38,284 nucleotides of DNA from Pegethrix bostrychoides GSE-TBD4-15B (GCA_019359155.1 JAHHHV010000021.1:1-38284), one strand, 5' to 3'; counted from the stretch's first letter, positions 7,831-16,442 are shown. Made by a program: numbers and translations. Notes: a model not told the origin generated them from the sequence alone.

Positions 7831-8209
7831 GGGGCTGTAACGGTTTCGACGTTTTAGCGAACGCTACTTTGTGATTCAGGTCGAGAGTGAGTCTCCTCTC
7901 GTAAATCAAAGGCTCAAAATGCGTACATGCGAACAACATCGTACCCTTTGCTCGTAAGGCTGTAACTGCCTAAAAACCCCTCAAAGGTTCGAGCGTCTAC
8001 GGTTTGACTCCGTTAAAGATCGTAGACAAAACCCCAACGGATGCTCTAGCAGACCTGCTCTGGTTGGTCGCTAGCTAAGACTTAACCGGAGAATCCCATC
8101 GCTCGGGATAATGAGCGGTTCCCGCTTCGAGGGTTAGAGAAGCTAAACCTGTGAATGAGCGAAGTACTAATACCTAGAGCGGACACGGGTTCGACTCCCG
8201 TCAGCTCCA
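7831..8209 (+). ncRNA. ssrA: tmRNA, one-piece
   Basis: About 379 nt. The 5' GGGGCTG (7831-7837) pairs with the 3' CAGCTCC (8202-8208), forming the tRNA-like acceptor stem, with A8209 as discriminator; CCA is not encoded. The conserved 5' 'TGTAACGGTTTCGACG' and the 3' T-arm 'GGGTTCGACTCCCG' are present. The resume codon is GCG at 7929-7931 and the tag frame reads ANNIVPFARKAVTA followed by TAA at 7971-7973. tmRNA with SmpB rescues stalled ribosomes and tags the incomplete protein for Clp proteolysis. The gene is continuous, not permuted into two pieces as in marine picocyanobacteria. Confidence 0.96.
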
Positions 8210-8236
8210 CTTTTATCCCCTTTACTCGCAGCTTGG

Positions 8237-8746
8237 TTACTTACAGCCTAGTGATTCGCGTGTATCTACGCCCGTGACCGGATTCACCCCGCTGGCGGTT
8301 TCACAGAGCATCAGCGCCTGATCGCGGTCTAGCACGGCTTCGCTGAAGTCCGCCCCCGTGACGTTGGCACCCCGGAAGCTGGATTTGAGCAGCATGGCAG
8401 AGGTGAGCACTGCATCGCTGAGATCGGTCTGGGAGAGGTTGCTGATATAGGCAATTCCGTTGCTGAAGTCCACCCCATGCAGATTGGCTCCGGTGAGAAC
8501 TGAACCATTAAATACCGCGCCCCGCATGTCAGCTCCGCTGAAGTTGGCGTTTTTGAGACGGGCATTGCTAAACTCAGCCCGGACTAAATCCTGGCCTGAG
8601 TAGTCTTTGACCTCGCCCGTCACGTCATCATAAGCGCGAATTGCGGCTGAGCTAGCGGCTAGGGTCGGGTCTGGCAGCATAATCAAAAGCCCGCAGAGCC
8701 AGAGCAGACCGCAGAGCAGACCCAAAGATTGTCGAAGTAAGCGCAT
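8237..8746 (-). CDS. Exported pentapeptide-repeat protein, probably thylakoid-lumenal or periplasmic
   Basis: 169 residues from the ATG at 8746-8744; an in-frame ATG 66 bp upstream (8812) would add 22 residues before a perfect signal peptide and is less likely. The start '[24 protein letters not shown]...TLAAS' is a classical Sec signal peptide. The mature part is a run of pentapeptides of the A(D/N)LXX type ([32 protein letters not shown]), predicted to form a right-handed quadrilateral beta-helix, and ends with two cysteines. It resembles small lumenal pentapeptide proteins of cyanobacteria and chloroplasts whose exact role is not settled. It converges with the tmRNA gene, leaving about 27 bp. 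Confidence 0.85.
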   Translation of the reverse strand: MRLLRQSLGLLCGLLWLCGLLIMLPDPTLAASSAAIRAYDDVTGEVKDYSGQDLVRAEFSNARLKNANFSGADMRGAVFNGSVLTGANLHGVDFSNGIAYISNLSQTDLSDAVLTSAMLLKSSFRGANVTGADFSEAVLDRDQALMLCETASGVNPVTGVDTRESLGCK

Positions 8747-8990
8747 AGAAGATCGTTTTAGCCTGAGTAAACTAGCAAATAAAGAAACTTTACATTTTCT
8801 AATTTTACGCATATCTGACCCGCTTTACGTAAATCTAGCCGCAGCTGGATCGCAGGCCAAGCTGAAGTCATTTTCTCCCAAAAGGCGGAAATTCGGCATT
8901 TTCGACAATAATCCTGCTAGGATAAGCCTTCATCGCGATCTAGAGCTTGCCCCGCCCGTTTTGAGTTCCTGCCTGCAATTAAATCAAGCG

Positions 8991-10829
8991 ATGGTGAACG
9001 TTGCCGCTGACGGAACCTTTATTGAATTTGCTGCTGTTGCAGACTGGGTGAGCGCTGCCGAGAGCAACTCTCATGCGGTTCTGCTGCTCAGCCAATATTT
9101 TACGCAGCTCCGAGACGACCATCTGCTCCATGCCGTCCGCTACTTTGCGGGTCAGGCTGTGCCACTGCGCGAGCGCCCGATCACGCCGATTGGCGAAGTG
9201 ACGTTAATTTCAGCGCTCTCCGTCCTAACGGGTGCAGAACCCGCCAGCTTGAGCGAGCAGTATCAGCAGCTAGGCGACTGGAGCGAGGTGGCCGCTCAGG
9301 TGCTCGTCAAACGCACCGATCCGGTCTTGACGCTCGAAGATGTGGCTATTGCCCTAGAGCAGCTGGCGAAAGCGAAAAGCAAGCGGCGCTTAGGTTGGGT
9401 GATTCGGCTGCTCGCTCGCGCTACGCCACCAGAAGCCCGCTGTCTGACGCAGCTGATGCTGGGCCGTCTGCAAATTGAGCGAGCCGAACAGACAGTCGAG
9501 CTAGCAGTAGCGCAGATGGTGGATCAGCCGCTGGAGCGAATTCAGTGGGGGCATGTGCTCCTGGGCGATCTGGGCAAGACGGCAGTTGTCGCCAGACATG
9601 GGCAGCTTGAGCAGGCTCGGATGCAGCTGTTTCAGCCGCTGAAGTTTATGCTGGCCAGCACGGCATCCGAGCCGCTGCAGCTGCTTGAGAGTTGGAGCGG
9701 CGGCTATGCGGTTGAGCCAAAATATGACGGTCTGCGGGTTCAGGCTCATATTGCTCCTGCCGACCGCTCTAGTGATCTGCAAGAGGAAACCGTGGTGGCC
9801 GGGATTCGGGTGGCGCTGTTTTCCCGCAGTTTGGCCGAAATTACCACCAGTTTTCTGGATTTGATTGTGCCGCTTGCCGCCCTAGAGCCTAGAGCGCTGG
9901 TCAGCGGTGAGTCGGCAGGGCTAGTTTTAGACGGTGAGATTGTGCCCTATCGCGTTCTGGCCGATCGGCGTCAGATTTTGCCATTCAGCGCCCTTCAGCC
10001 CCGCCTGGATGCTTCAGCCGCTGCTGCTGATACCGCCGCCGTCTCTGTTGCCTTCGTTGCCTACGATCTGCTCTATAAAGACGGCGAGATCCTGTTGAAT
10101 CAGCCCTATTCTCAACGCCGAGCCGCTCTAGAAGGGCTGGCGATGGAAACGGCAAAAGTCTGGCTGGCTGAGGCTAGAACATTTGAGCATCTGGCGGATT
10201 TGACGGCCTACCTGCGAACTAGACCGCTGGGCGCAGCGGGCGAGGGGTTCATGGTCAAGTCACTGCGCGCGCGCTATCGTCCGGGGCGACATAGCCGCGA
10301 CTGGCTGAAGCTGAAGCAGGTAGAGGTCACAATCGACGTGGTGGTCACGGCGGTAGAGCAGGCTGTGGCTGGATCTGACGCTGAATTAGAGGCAAAACCA
10401 GTCGAGGCAGAGCCTTCTAGCTCAGGCGAGCTAGATTCAGGCAGCTCTGGCCAAACGCCATCTGTTCGCTCCAGCTTTTCGATTGCGGTGCGAGCTAGCC
10501 CCAGCGACCCAACGCTGCTCAGCATTGGTAAAGTCTCAGCCGATGACTTGGAGCCGAACCAGCTCACTCTGCTTCTAGATTGGTTTGATCAGCATACGCT
10601 GGAAGAGTTTGCCGAGGGGCGGGTCTGTTTGGTAGAGCCGCAGATTGTGCTGGAGGTGGCGTTTAGTCGGCTCCAGCCTTCGAGCCGCTATAAAAGTGGC
10701 TACCTACTAGAGCAGCCTCGCATCGTTCGGGTGCGGAGCGATAAGCCCGTCAGCGAAATTGAAAGCCTGGAGAGCTTGGCCGAGCTAGCAGCGCCTGAAC
10801 GTCCGCAACCCTTGCAAAATAGCTCTTGA
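8991..10829 (+). CDS. ATP-dependent DNA ligase
   Basis: 612 residues from the ATG at 8991; a TTG at 8961 would add ten. It seals nicks using ATP. Three regions are visible: an N-terminal helical DNA-binding domain (about 1-210), the adenylation domain with motif I 'EPKYDGLRVQ' and the AMP-accepting lysine K244, 'LDGEI' and 'EGFMVKS', and then the OB-fold with 'GRHSRDWLKLK' near its start. The OB-fold is interrupted after 'DVVVTAVEQA' by a roughly 40-residue acidic Ser/Glu/Pro-rich insert before 'SFSIAVRAS'. Bacteria replicate with the NAD-dependent LigA; this second ligase is probably for repair. No Ku or LigD-type polymerase/nuclease domains are present here, so it is not obviously an NHEJ ligase. 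Confidence 0.9.
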   Translation: MVNVAADGTFIEFAAVADWVSAAESNSHAVLLLSQYFTQLRDDHLLHAVRYFAGQAVPLRERPITPIGEVTLISALSVLTGAEPASLSEQYQQLGDWSEVAAQVLVKRTDPVLTLEDVAIALEQLAKAKSKRRLGWVIRLLARATPPEARCLTQLMLGRLQIERAEQTVELAVAQMVDQPLERIQWGHVLLGDLGKTAVVARHGQLEQARMQLFQPLKFMLASTASEPLQLLESWSGGYAVEPKYDGLRVQAHIAPADRSSDLQEETVVAGIRVALFSRSLAEITTSFLDLIVPLAALEPRALVSGESAGLVLDGEIVPYRVLADRRQILPFSALQPRLDASAAAADTAAVSVAFVAYDLLYKDGEILLNQPYSQRRAALEGLAMETAKVWLAEARTFEHLADLTAYLRTRPLGAAGEGFMVKSLRARYRPGRHSRDWLKLKQVEVTIDVVVTAVEQAVAGSDAELEAKPVEAEPSSSGELDSGSSGQTPSVRSSFSIAVRASPSDPTLLSIGKVSADDLEPNQLTLLLDWFDQHTLEEFAEGRVCLVEPQIVLEVAFSRLQPSSRYKSGYLLEQPRIVRVRSDKPVSEIESLESLAELAAPERPQPLQNSS

Positions 10830-10948
10830 GACAGTTCAAAAACAGCAGGCTCTGAGCAGGCCATTGTCGGGATTGTCAACCTTAGAGCCCAATTCTAATC
10901 TAAGCGAAATAGCGGGTTAGTATAGAACCGTGTTCTCAGACAGTTCCG

Positions 10949-13900
10949 ATGCCAACTCCTTCCACAGTGGTTTCCGGCTACCAACTTCTGCAACCTGAAA
11001 ATTCAGTCCAGTTTGCGATTGCGGCCATAAGCCAGTCACCGGCTGGCTATGCCCTGATCCTAGTAAACCGCAAGCCTGTCGGCATCTTGACTAAACGCGA
11101 TCTGCTGCGTGCTGTCGCTGCATCATTGGACTGCCGCGCCACGCCAGTCTCCCAAATCATGTCCCATCCCGTGATCTGCTGCACCGAAGCAGAAGCGCAA
11201 GACCGCGATTGGGTGATTGCAAAACTGCGACAGCATCAGATTCGATATCTGCCGGTAATCACTGCTCAAGGGCAGGTCTGCGAGGTGATCAGCCTAGATC
11301 GCCTGCTGCTTGAGCATGTTGCCTCTGCCTGCTGCCAGCAGTTTGAGCCTCTACGCAGCGCCTTAGAGCAGACTGAAGAGCAACCTGAAGACCAGGCTGA
11401 AGCCCGCAACTGCGCCACTCACCCAGCTGGTTATTCCCAAACGGGTCGCCCAAAAGAGCAGCAGTTTCGGCATCTGGTCGAGCATGTGCCCGGTGTCGCC
11501 TATCGCTATTTGCTGCGAGCCGACGGCCAGCAGCAAATTACCTATATTAGCCCGCGCTGCGGTGAGATCCTGGAAATGGAGGCAGAGCTGCTGCTCAGCG
11601 ATTGGGTGGCCTTTTGGCGGCTGATCTACCCCGACGATCAGTCGCAGCTGCGGCAGAAGATGCAGGGATCAATCCAAACCCTTCAGCCTTGGTCGCTAGA
11701 TTTCCGCATCCTGACTCCATCCGGACTGCTGAAATGGATTCGCGCCTTTGCCCAGCCCGATTTGCAGCTCAACGGCGACGTGGTTTGGGACGGGCTGATG
11801 ATGGATATTACCGAAAGCAAGCGTGCCGTCACAGCCCTTCAGGCTTCGGAGGCCAAGCTACGTTCGGTTCTGGAGAACACACCCAGCCTCAATATTTTGA
11901 TTGATCGACATGGCACAACGCTGTTTATCAATCGCTCGCTGTCAGGTCGAGCAACGACGACTTTGATCGGCTGCCATCTGACAGACTATTTGATGCCGCA
12001 GTCGCCGCAGCAGCTAGAATCAGCCTTAAAGGCAGCCTTTGAGCAGGGCGAGTCCAGTCGATTTGAGGCATCGGGGCTGGGCGAAGCGCGGTCTGTGGCG
12101 GACTACGAAATCTATGTCGCCCCAGTTCGAGGCGCTAAAGTGACTGAGTCGGCAATTGTCATCGCGGTGGATATTACAGTCCGCAAACAGGCTGAAGTCG
12201 CTCTCCAGCAGCGTGAGAATCAGCTGCGGCTGGCGCTAGAAGCAGGCAAGATTGTCTGCTGGGAGCATGATTTGGCGACAGAGCAGGTGACCTGCATTGG
12301 TCAACATCAGGCAACAGATCAGTGGCACCCCCTGAACTGGCAGCTCTCAGAAGCGGCCTATTTTGAGCAGATTCACCCCGAAGATCGCGCCCGTGTCCGG
12401 CAAAAGTTGCAGGCGTTGATGGGCGGCCAGTCTGACTTTGAGGATCTGCATCGGTTGCAGGTGAGGCAAGCGCAGGTGGGGCAAGCGCAGATGGGGCAAG
12501 CGCAGGCGGATCAGGCAAACCTGCCCGTCTGGGTGCTGAGTAAGGGCAAGCTGTTGGCTGATGCGGCAGGCAAGCTTCGGATGGTGGGGGTCTCGATCAA
12601 CATCAGCGAACGTAAACGAGCCGAGGCTTCGCTGGCAGCCCAGCAGGTTCTTCTCCGCCAGGTGATCAACGCCATCGTCGGCAGCTCAATTTTTGTCAAG
12701 GATGCCGCAGGCCGGTTCTTAATCGCCAACCAGGCCACAGCTGATATCTACGGCACCAGCATTGAAGCGCTAGAAGGCAAGACCGACCTGGATTTCAATC
12801 CTGATGTCAGCCAGGTCAAAGAGTTTTGGCGGATCAACCAGCAGGTGATTGCGTCCATGCAGCCCGCCGTGCTTCCTGCCCAGGCCATCCGCCATTGTCG
12901 AGGCGAGTGCCGCTGGTATCACACTACTATCAGCCCGTTTCTTGATCCGATTACTCAAACGCCGACCGTGATTGGCGTAGCTGCCGACATCACGGAGCTG
13001 AAGCAAGCAGAAGACAGCCTGCGACAGGCTAAAGATGCGGCTGAGGCGGCCAACTTAGCCAAGAGTCAGTTTTTGGCGAATATGAGCCACGAGCTGCGAA
13101 CCCCGCTCAACTCGATTCTAGGGTTTACCCAGCTGTTGAGCTACGAGACGGGACTCGATGCCGAGCAGCGCGATCAGCTAGGGATTATCCTCCGCAGCAG
13201 CGAACATCTGCTGGCGCTGATCAACGACGTGCTGGAGATGTCCAAAATTGACGCGGGTCGGATTACGCTGCACCCGACCGATTTTGATCTCCATCAGCTG
13301 CTTAACAATATCCAGAGCGTGATGCAGCTGCGAGCCACCGCCAAACAGCTGACGCTAGTGGTGGAGCGCGCGCCCCATCTGCCTCAGCAGATTCACACAG
13401 ATGAGAGTAAGCTGCGTCAGGTCTTGCTCAATCTGCTGGGCAACGCGATCAAATTTACGGAGGCAGGTCAGGTGACGCTGCGGGTCAGGGCGACTGAGGC
13501 CGCAACGCCTCGCAGCTGCTTACTCCACTTTGCCGTTGAAGATACCGGGCCAGGGATTGCGGACTCTGAGATGAGCAGCCTGTTTAGCCCCTTTATCCAG
13601 ACTGAGGCAGGGCGACAGTCGCAGGAGGGAACTGGGCTAGGCTTAGCGATTAGCCGCCGCTTTGTGGAGCTGATGGGCGGCAAGATTGGCGTGCAGAGCA
13701 GCGTTGGACAGGGCGCAACCTTCGAGTTCAAAATTCCGGTCAGTTCAGTTCAGTCTGAGCCAGCCTCCAGTCCGCTAGCCTCCAGTTCGCTAGCTTTCAG
13801 TTCGCCAGCTTCCGGTCTGCCAGCTTCCGGTCTGCCAGCCGCTAGTTCACCAGCTCTATCACACTTGATCCAGCAGCCGTCTGACTACCGGATCTTGGTG

Positions 13901-14563
13901 GCTGACGATCAGATCATCAACCGCAAGCTAGTCGTGCGCTTGCTGATCAAACTGGGCTTTGAGGTGCAGGAGGCTGTAAATGGCCAGGAGGCAGTAGCGC
14001 GATGGCGGCAATGGTCGCCCCATCTGATTTTGATGGATATGCGGATGCCAATCATGGATGGCTATGAGGCAACCCGTCAGATCCGCCAGCAGGAGCGTTC
14101 TGGCTGTCTCGCTCAGGCAGGATCATCATCCTCGGCTGTTCCCTCACCGCTGATCATTGCGCTCACAGCCAGCGCTTTTGAGGAGGAGCGGCAGCAGATT
14201 TTTGCCTCTGGCTGCGACGAGTATTTGCCCAAGCCGTTCAAGACAGAGCAGCTGCTCAGCGTGATTGTCCAGCATCTCAGCCAGCGTTATACCGGTCGGC
14301 CAGCCCGGTTCTCAGCGTCAGCAGCGATGCCTGCGGCTGCGACCAGACTGGTACAGCCGCAGGCATCGCTGCTGACGGCGCAGGATCTAGCCGACCTTCC
14401 AGACCTCTGGTGCGCCAATCTGCATCAGGCGGCGACACAGCTAGATGCCGAACGCTGCGCTGCGCTAATTCAGGGTCTGACCGCCTCAGATTTGATTGAT
14501 CCATTGATGGCGCTAGTTGAGGAGTTTCGGTTTGACCTGCTGATGGATTTGACACAGCGTTGA
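10949..14563 (+). CDS. CBS- and multi-PAS hybrid sensor histidine kinase
   Basis: 1204 residues. Domain order: a tandem CBS pair (about 5-125), four PAS/PAC modules (about 170-295, 300-410, 420-555, 565-690), HisKA with phospho-acceptor H714 in 'MSHELRTPLN', HATPase_c with 'NLLGNAIKFTEAG', 'DTGPGIAD' and 'GTGLGLAIS', a Ser/Ala/Pro repeat linker, a REC domain with phospho-acceptor D1030 in 'LILMDMRMP', and a C-terminal helical tail typical of cyanobacterial hybrid kinases. No membrane segment is seen, so it is probably cytosolic; CBS pairs often bind adenine nucleotides, which suggests energy sensing. Two 15-bp repeat blocks and a 24-bp inverted repeat lie inside the gene. The cognate response regulator is not adjacent, so the signal and output are unknown. 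Confidence 0.93.
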   Translation: MPTPSTVVSGYQLLQPENSVQFAIAAISQSPAGYALILVNRKPVGILTKRDLLRAVAASLDCRATPVSQIMSHPVICCTEAEAQDRDWVIAKLRQHQIRYLPVITAQGQVCEVISLDRLLLEHVASACCQQFEPLRSALEQTEEQPEDQAEARNCATHPAGYSQTGRPKEQQFRHLVEHVPGVAYRYLLRADGQQQITYISPRCGEILEMEAELLLSDWVAFWRLIYPDDQSQLRQKMQGSIQTLQPWSLDFRILTPSGLLKWIRAFAQPDLQLNGDVVWDGLMMDITESKRAVTALQASEAKLRSVLENTPSLNILIDRHGTTLFINRSLSGRATTTLIGCHLTDYLMPQSPQQLESALKAAFEQGESSRFEASGLGEARSVADYEIYVAPVRGAKVTESAIVIAVDITVRKQAEVALQQRENQLRLALEAGKIVCWEHDLATEQVTCIGQHQATDQWHPLNWQLSEAAYFEQIHPEDRARVRQKLQALMGGQSDFEDLHRLQVRQAQVGQAQMGQAQADQANLPVWVLSKGKLLADAAGKLRMVGVSINISERKRAEASLAAQQVLLRQVINAIVGSSIFVKDAAGRFLIANQATADIYGTSIEALEGKTDLDFNPDVSQVKEFWRINQQVIASMQPAVLPAQAIRHCRGECRWYHTTISPFLDPITQTPTVIGVAADITELKQAEDSLRQAKDAAEAANLAKSQFLANMSHELRTPLNSILGFTQLLSYETGLDAEQRDQLGIILRSSEHLLALINDVLEMSKIDAGRITLHPTDFDLHQLLNNIQSVMQLRATAKQLTLVVERAPHLPQQIHTDESKLRQVLLNLLGNAIKFTEAGQVTLRVRATEAATPRSCLLHFAVEDTGPGIADSEMSSLFSPFIQTEAGRQSQEGTGLGLAISRRFVELMGGKIGVQSSVGQGATFEFKIPVSSVQSEPASSPLASSSLAFSSPASGLPASGLPAASSPALSHLIQQPSDYRILVADDQIINRKLVVRLLIKLGFEVQEAVNGQEAVARWRQWSPHLILMDMRMPIMDGYEATRQIRQQERSGCLAQAGSSSSAVPSPLIIALTASAFEEERQQIFASGCDEYLPKPFKTEQLLSVIVQHLSQRYTGRPARFSASAAMPAAATRLVQPQASLLTAQDLADLPDLWCANLHQAATQLDAERCAALIQGLTASDLIDPLMALVEEFRFDLLMDLTQR
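12458..12517 (+). repeat. 15-bp tandem repeat inside the kinase gene (third PAS region), 4 units
   Basis: Four consecutive 15-bp units encoding QVRQA, QVGQA, QMGQA and QADQA. They form a Gln-rich insertion in the third PAS module between 'FEDLHRL' and 'NLPVWVLSKG', presumably a surface loop. The repeat keeps the reading frame. Confidence 0.9.
13762..13851 (+). repeat. 15-bp tandem repeat in the kinase HATPase-REC linker, 6 units
   Basis: Six 15-bp units with graded divergence, encoding ASSPL, ASSSL, AFSSP, ASGLP, ASGLP and AASSP. It builds a flexible Ala/Ser/Pro linker between the ATPase and the receiver domains. Units 4 and 5 are identical, which points to recent duplication. Confidence 0.92.
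14316..14377. repeat. Perfect 24-bp inverted repeat inside the kinase gene
   Basis: Left arm 14316-14339 and right arm 14354-14377 are exact reverse complements. The 14-nt centre contains a further ACCAG-A-CTGGT mini-hairpin (14342-14352). It lies just after the REC domain, in the linker before the C-terminal helical tail. Both strands encode related peptides across it (SAAMPAA and QPQASLLT). Confidence 0.95.
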
Positions 14564-14824
14564 ACTCCAGCCACTGAATCACGGGGTAATCTACAGATTT
14601 AGCTAAAAGCTGGAAGATTCAGCCAGAACATCGCGCATCCTCAGCTTTGGTTCATCATGCTCCAACAGTCTGCGGTTGCGAAATCCAGCCAGATCTGTAA
14701 GCTGTTTCCTAGGACTTTTGTAGTCTGTGATTCGCATTCATTCGTCTCTCTGCCTGTACGCTCGTAAAAACTCTCGTAAAGCATTTCGAGATCACTCACA
14801 CAGATTCTTCCACAGGAGATAGTC

Positions 14825-15208
14825 ATGAAGTCGAAGGTTTTTCTCTCTGCAATTTTGTCGGCAGCGGCTCTCACAGGCGTAGCCCTGGGTACGGCACTTC
14901 CCAGCTCGGCCTGCAGTTATAGCAACACGTTTAAGTCAACCAGCACCAGCATCATGGGCGACGCGGGAACGAGCGGCAACACAATCGACTTCACCGCGCC
15001 CAACAAGTCCAGCCTGATTGCCGCAGGGCTAGCAGCTTTGGGACTGTTTGCAGGCGGCATGGTGCTGAAGGCGCGACTGAACAAGCAATCTGCTGGGCGT
15101 ACCGAGACAGCAGCCCCTACCGCAGTCAAAGAAGCCTCGGTTTTCCCAATTGAGGTTCCGGCTGAAGCGCTGGCTGCTGAGAGAGAGCGGGTTGAGGAAA
15201 ACGTTTAA
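14825..15208 (+). CDS. Small exported protein of unknown function with a C-terminal membrane segment
   Basis: 127 residues, with a strong ribosome-binding site (AGGAGA, 7 bp before the ATG). The N-terminus is a signal peptide (MKSKVFLSAILSAAALTGVALG, likely cleaved near ALPSSA), then a short Ser/Thr-rich stretch with one Cys, and a hydrophobic segment 'LIAAGLAALGLFAGGMVL' around residues 61-78 followed by a charged tail rich in Glu and Ala. I do not recognise a family. It has its own spacer upstream (261 bp) and a bidirectional terminator downstream, so it is probably monocistronic. Confidence 0.7.
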   Translation: MKSKVFLSAILSAAALTGVALGTALPSSACSYSNTFKSTSTSIMGDAGTSGNTIDFTAPNKSSLIAAGLAALGLFAGGMVLKARLNKQSAGRTETAAPTAVKEASVFPIEVPAEALAAERERVEENV

Positions 15209-15252
15209 GTAGGCAACCCAGTAAGTAGGTAACCCGGTAAGTAGGCAACCAG
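15206..15252. repeat. 16-bp tandem repeat, 3 units, overlapping a stop codon
   Basis: Three near-identical units starting TAAGTAGG(C/T)AACC. The first TAA is the stop codon of the small exported protein, so the array forms its 3' untranslated region just ahead of the terminator. Confidence 0.9.
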
Positions 15253-15270
15253 AATTACGCCTCATAGAAA

Positions 15271-15296
15271 AAAGCCCTCCAACGTTGGAGGGCTTT
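15271..15296. terminator. Bidirectional intrinsic terminator between convergent genes
   Basis: A perfect 26-nt palindrome (13 bp per arm, CCCTCC core). On the minus strand it is followed by six T residues, an ideal terminator for the PEP-CTERM gene; on the plus strand the tail is TTTGTCG, weaker, and could serve the small exported protein. Confidence 0.88.
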
Positions 15297-15386
15297 GTCG
15301 TGAAGTGATGATATTAGAACAAAGGAGTTTTAGAGAAGCACCCGGCGCGTTTTAGAGCAACCCTAATCTGAAATCTAATCTGAAAT

Positions 15387-16118
15387 TTAAGCGATTACCC
15401 GACGGCGACGAGATATCAGCATGCCGCCTGCGACCAAGCATAGTCCAGCCAGCGCTGCGGGTTCCGGTACGGCTTCTGCGGTCAGCACCCAATCTTGGTA
15501 GTCTTTCAGCCCTTGGGTGCCGTTATTGTCCTCCATGCCAATATAGATGGCGTTCGGCAGGTCGGGCAGGTTGACGAACTCGGAGGAAGGATTGCTGCCT
15601 GTGTAATAGCTGTCTGTTGCCTTGTTGAACTTGAAGCCGTCAGATGACCCCACGCCTAGATAGACCGGACTGCCGCTGGGCAGTTTGCGTAGCCCCAGCT
15701 GATATTCAACGCCTGCCAGAAATTTCACGACTGTAGAGCAGCCAAAAATCGAGGTGTTGCAGGTTCCGAGCCAGTCGTTGCTATTGCCAGAGCCAGGATT
15801 ATAAGCAGTTTTCTCGGCAAAAACTGAGGTAAATCCATGATCCTTAGTCAAAAAGCCAAATTCGTTGAGATCTTTGCCTCGGCTGCCGACTCCGGTTGGG
15901 TTCTCGACGTTAAATTTAATCGTCGTGTCTTTGTCGAACTTAAAGAATGTGGTGCCGTAGGTTCCCTGACCTGTGCCCGACACATCGCTGTTGGAAGTCA
16001 GACCGAGCTGACTCGGCGTTAGGCTACCCGCCCAAGCAGGAGCTACAGTGCCCAAAACAGCGCCCAAAAACGTACCCGTAACCAAACCCACGCAGGTTAA
16101 GCTTTGTTTGAGATTCAT
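15387..16118 (-). CDS. PEP-CTERM sorting domain protein
   Basis: 243 residues from the ATG at 16118-16116, chosen because it gives a signal peptide at once (MNLKQSLTCVGLVTGTFLGAV, then a probable AWA-G cleavage); a longer frame to 16247 would hide it. The C-terminus is a complete PEP-CTERM signal: 'VPEPAALAG', a hydrophobic helix, and a final 'SRRRR' cluster. Such proteins are exported, processed by an exosortase, and linked to the outer surface or extracellular matrix. The middle part has two cysteine-containing stretches (LGTCNTSIFGC) and no domain I can name. Confidence 0.88.
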   Translation of the reverse strand: MNLKQSLTCVGLVTGTFLGAVLGTVAPAWAGSLTPSQLGLTSNSDVSGTGQGTYGTTFFKFDKDTTIKFNVENPTGVGSRGKDLNEFGFLTKDHGFTSVFAEKTAYNPGSGNSNDWLGTCNTSIFGCSTVVKFLAGVEYQLGLRKLPSGSPVYLGVGSSDGFKFNKATDSYYTGSNPSSEFVNLPDLPNAIYIGMEDNNGTQGLKDYQDWVLTAEAVPEPAALAGLCLVAGGMLISRRRRVIA

Positions 16119-16442
16119 CGTATTTTTAAATGGGTAAAGGTTGGCCAAAACTCTGTCTAGAGTGAAGCAGTGATCAAAAGCTTGGGGGAAAACGTCTTTA
16201 CAGGTATGCAGTTGGGAGTTAGAAATCCATCTGACCTGTGGCTGCAAGCGCTAGGGGGAAGCTAGAGCGATATCTGAGTGGTGGGCTTTACTCAGTGGCT
16301 TTATTTAGCGGCTTTACTCAGTACAAGTGCGGCGTTCTCCGCAATCTCATGTAACTAAATTTACTTGCTACGGAGAGCAATGTCATCCCCTCTCCCTCAA
16401 CTTTATCTCTGCTTTATTTTTGTGCTAACCCATCCCAAGCCC
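16119..16442. other. Gene-free spacer with 13-bp tandem repeat
   Basis: 324 bp upstream of the PEP-CTERM gene and downstream of the HEAT gene. It holds three 13-bp units (16284-16322: GGCTTTACTCAGT, a diverged copy, and a second perfect copy). No convincing terminator or coding frame was seen; the promoter of the PEP-CTERM gene should be near 16125-16200. Confidence 0.6.

Noticed and set aside
14641-14874. 77-codon minus-strand frame over the kinase-exported protein spacer
   Set aside because: It runs antisense into the start and ribosome-binding site of the small exported protein and has no conserved features.
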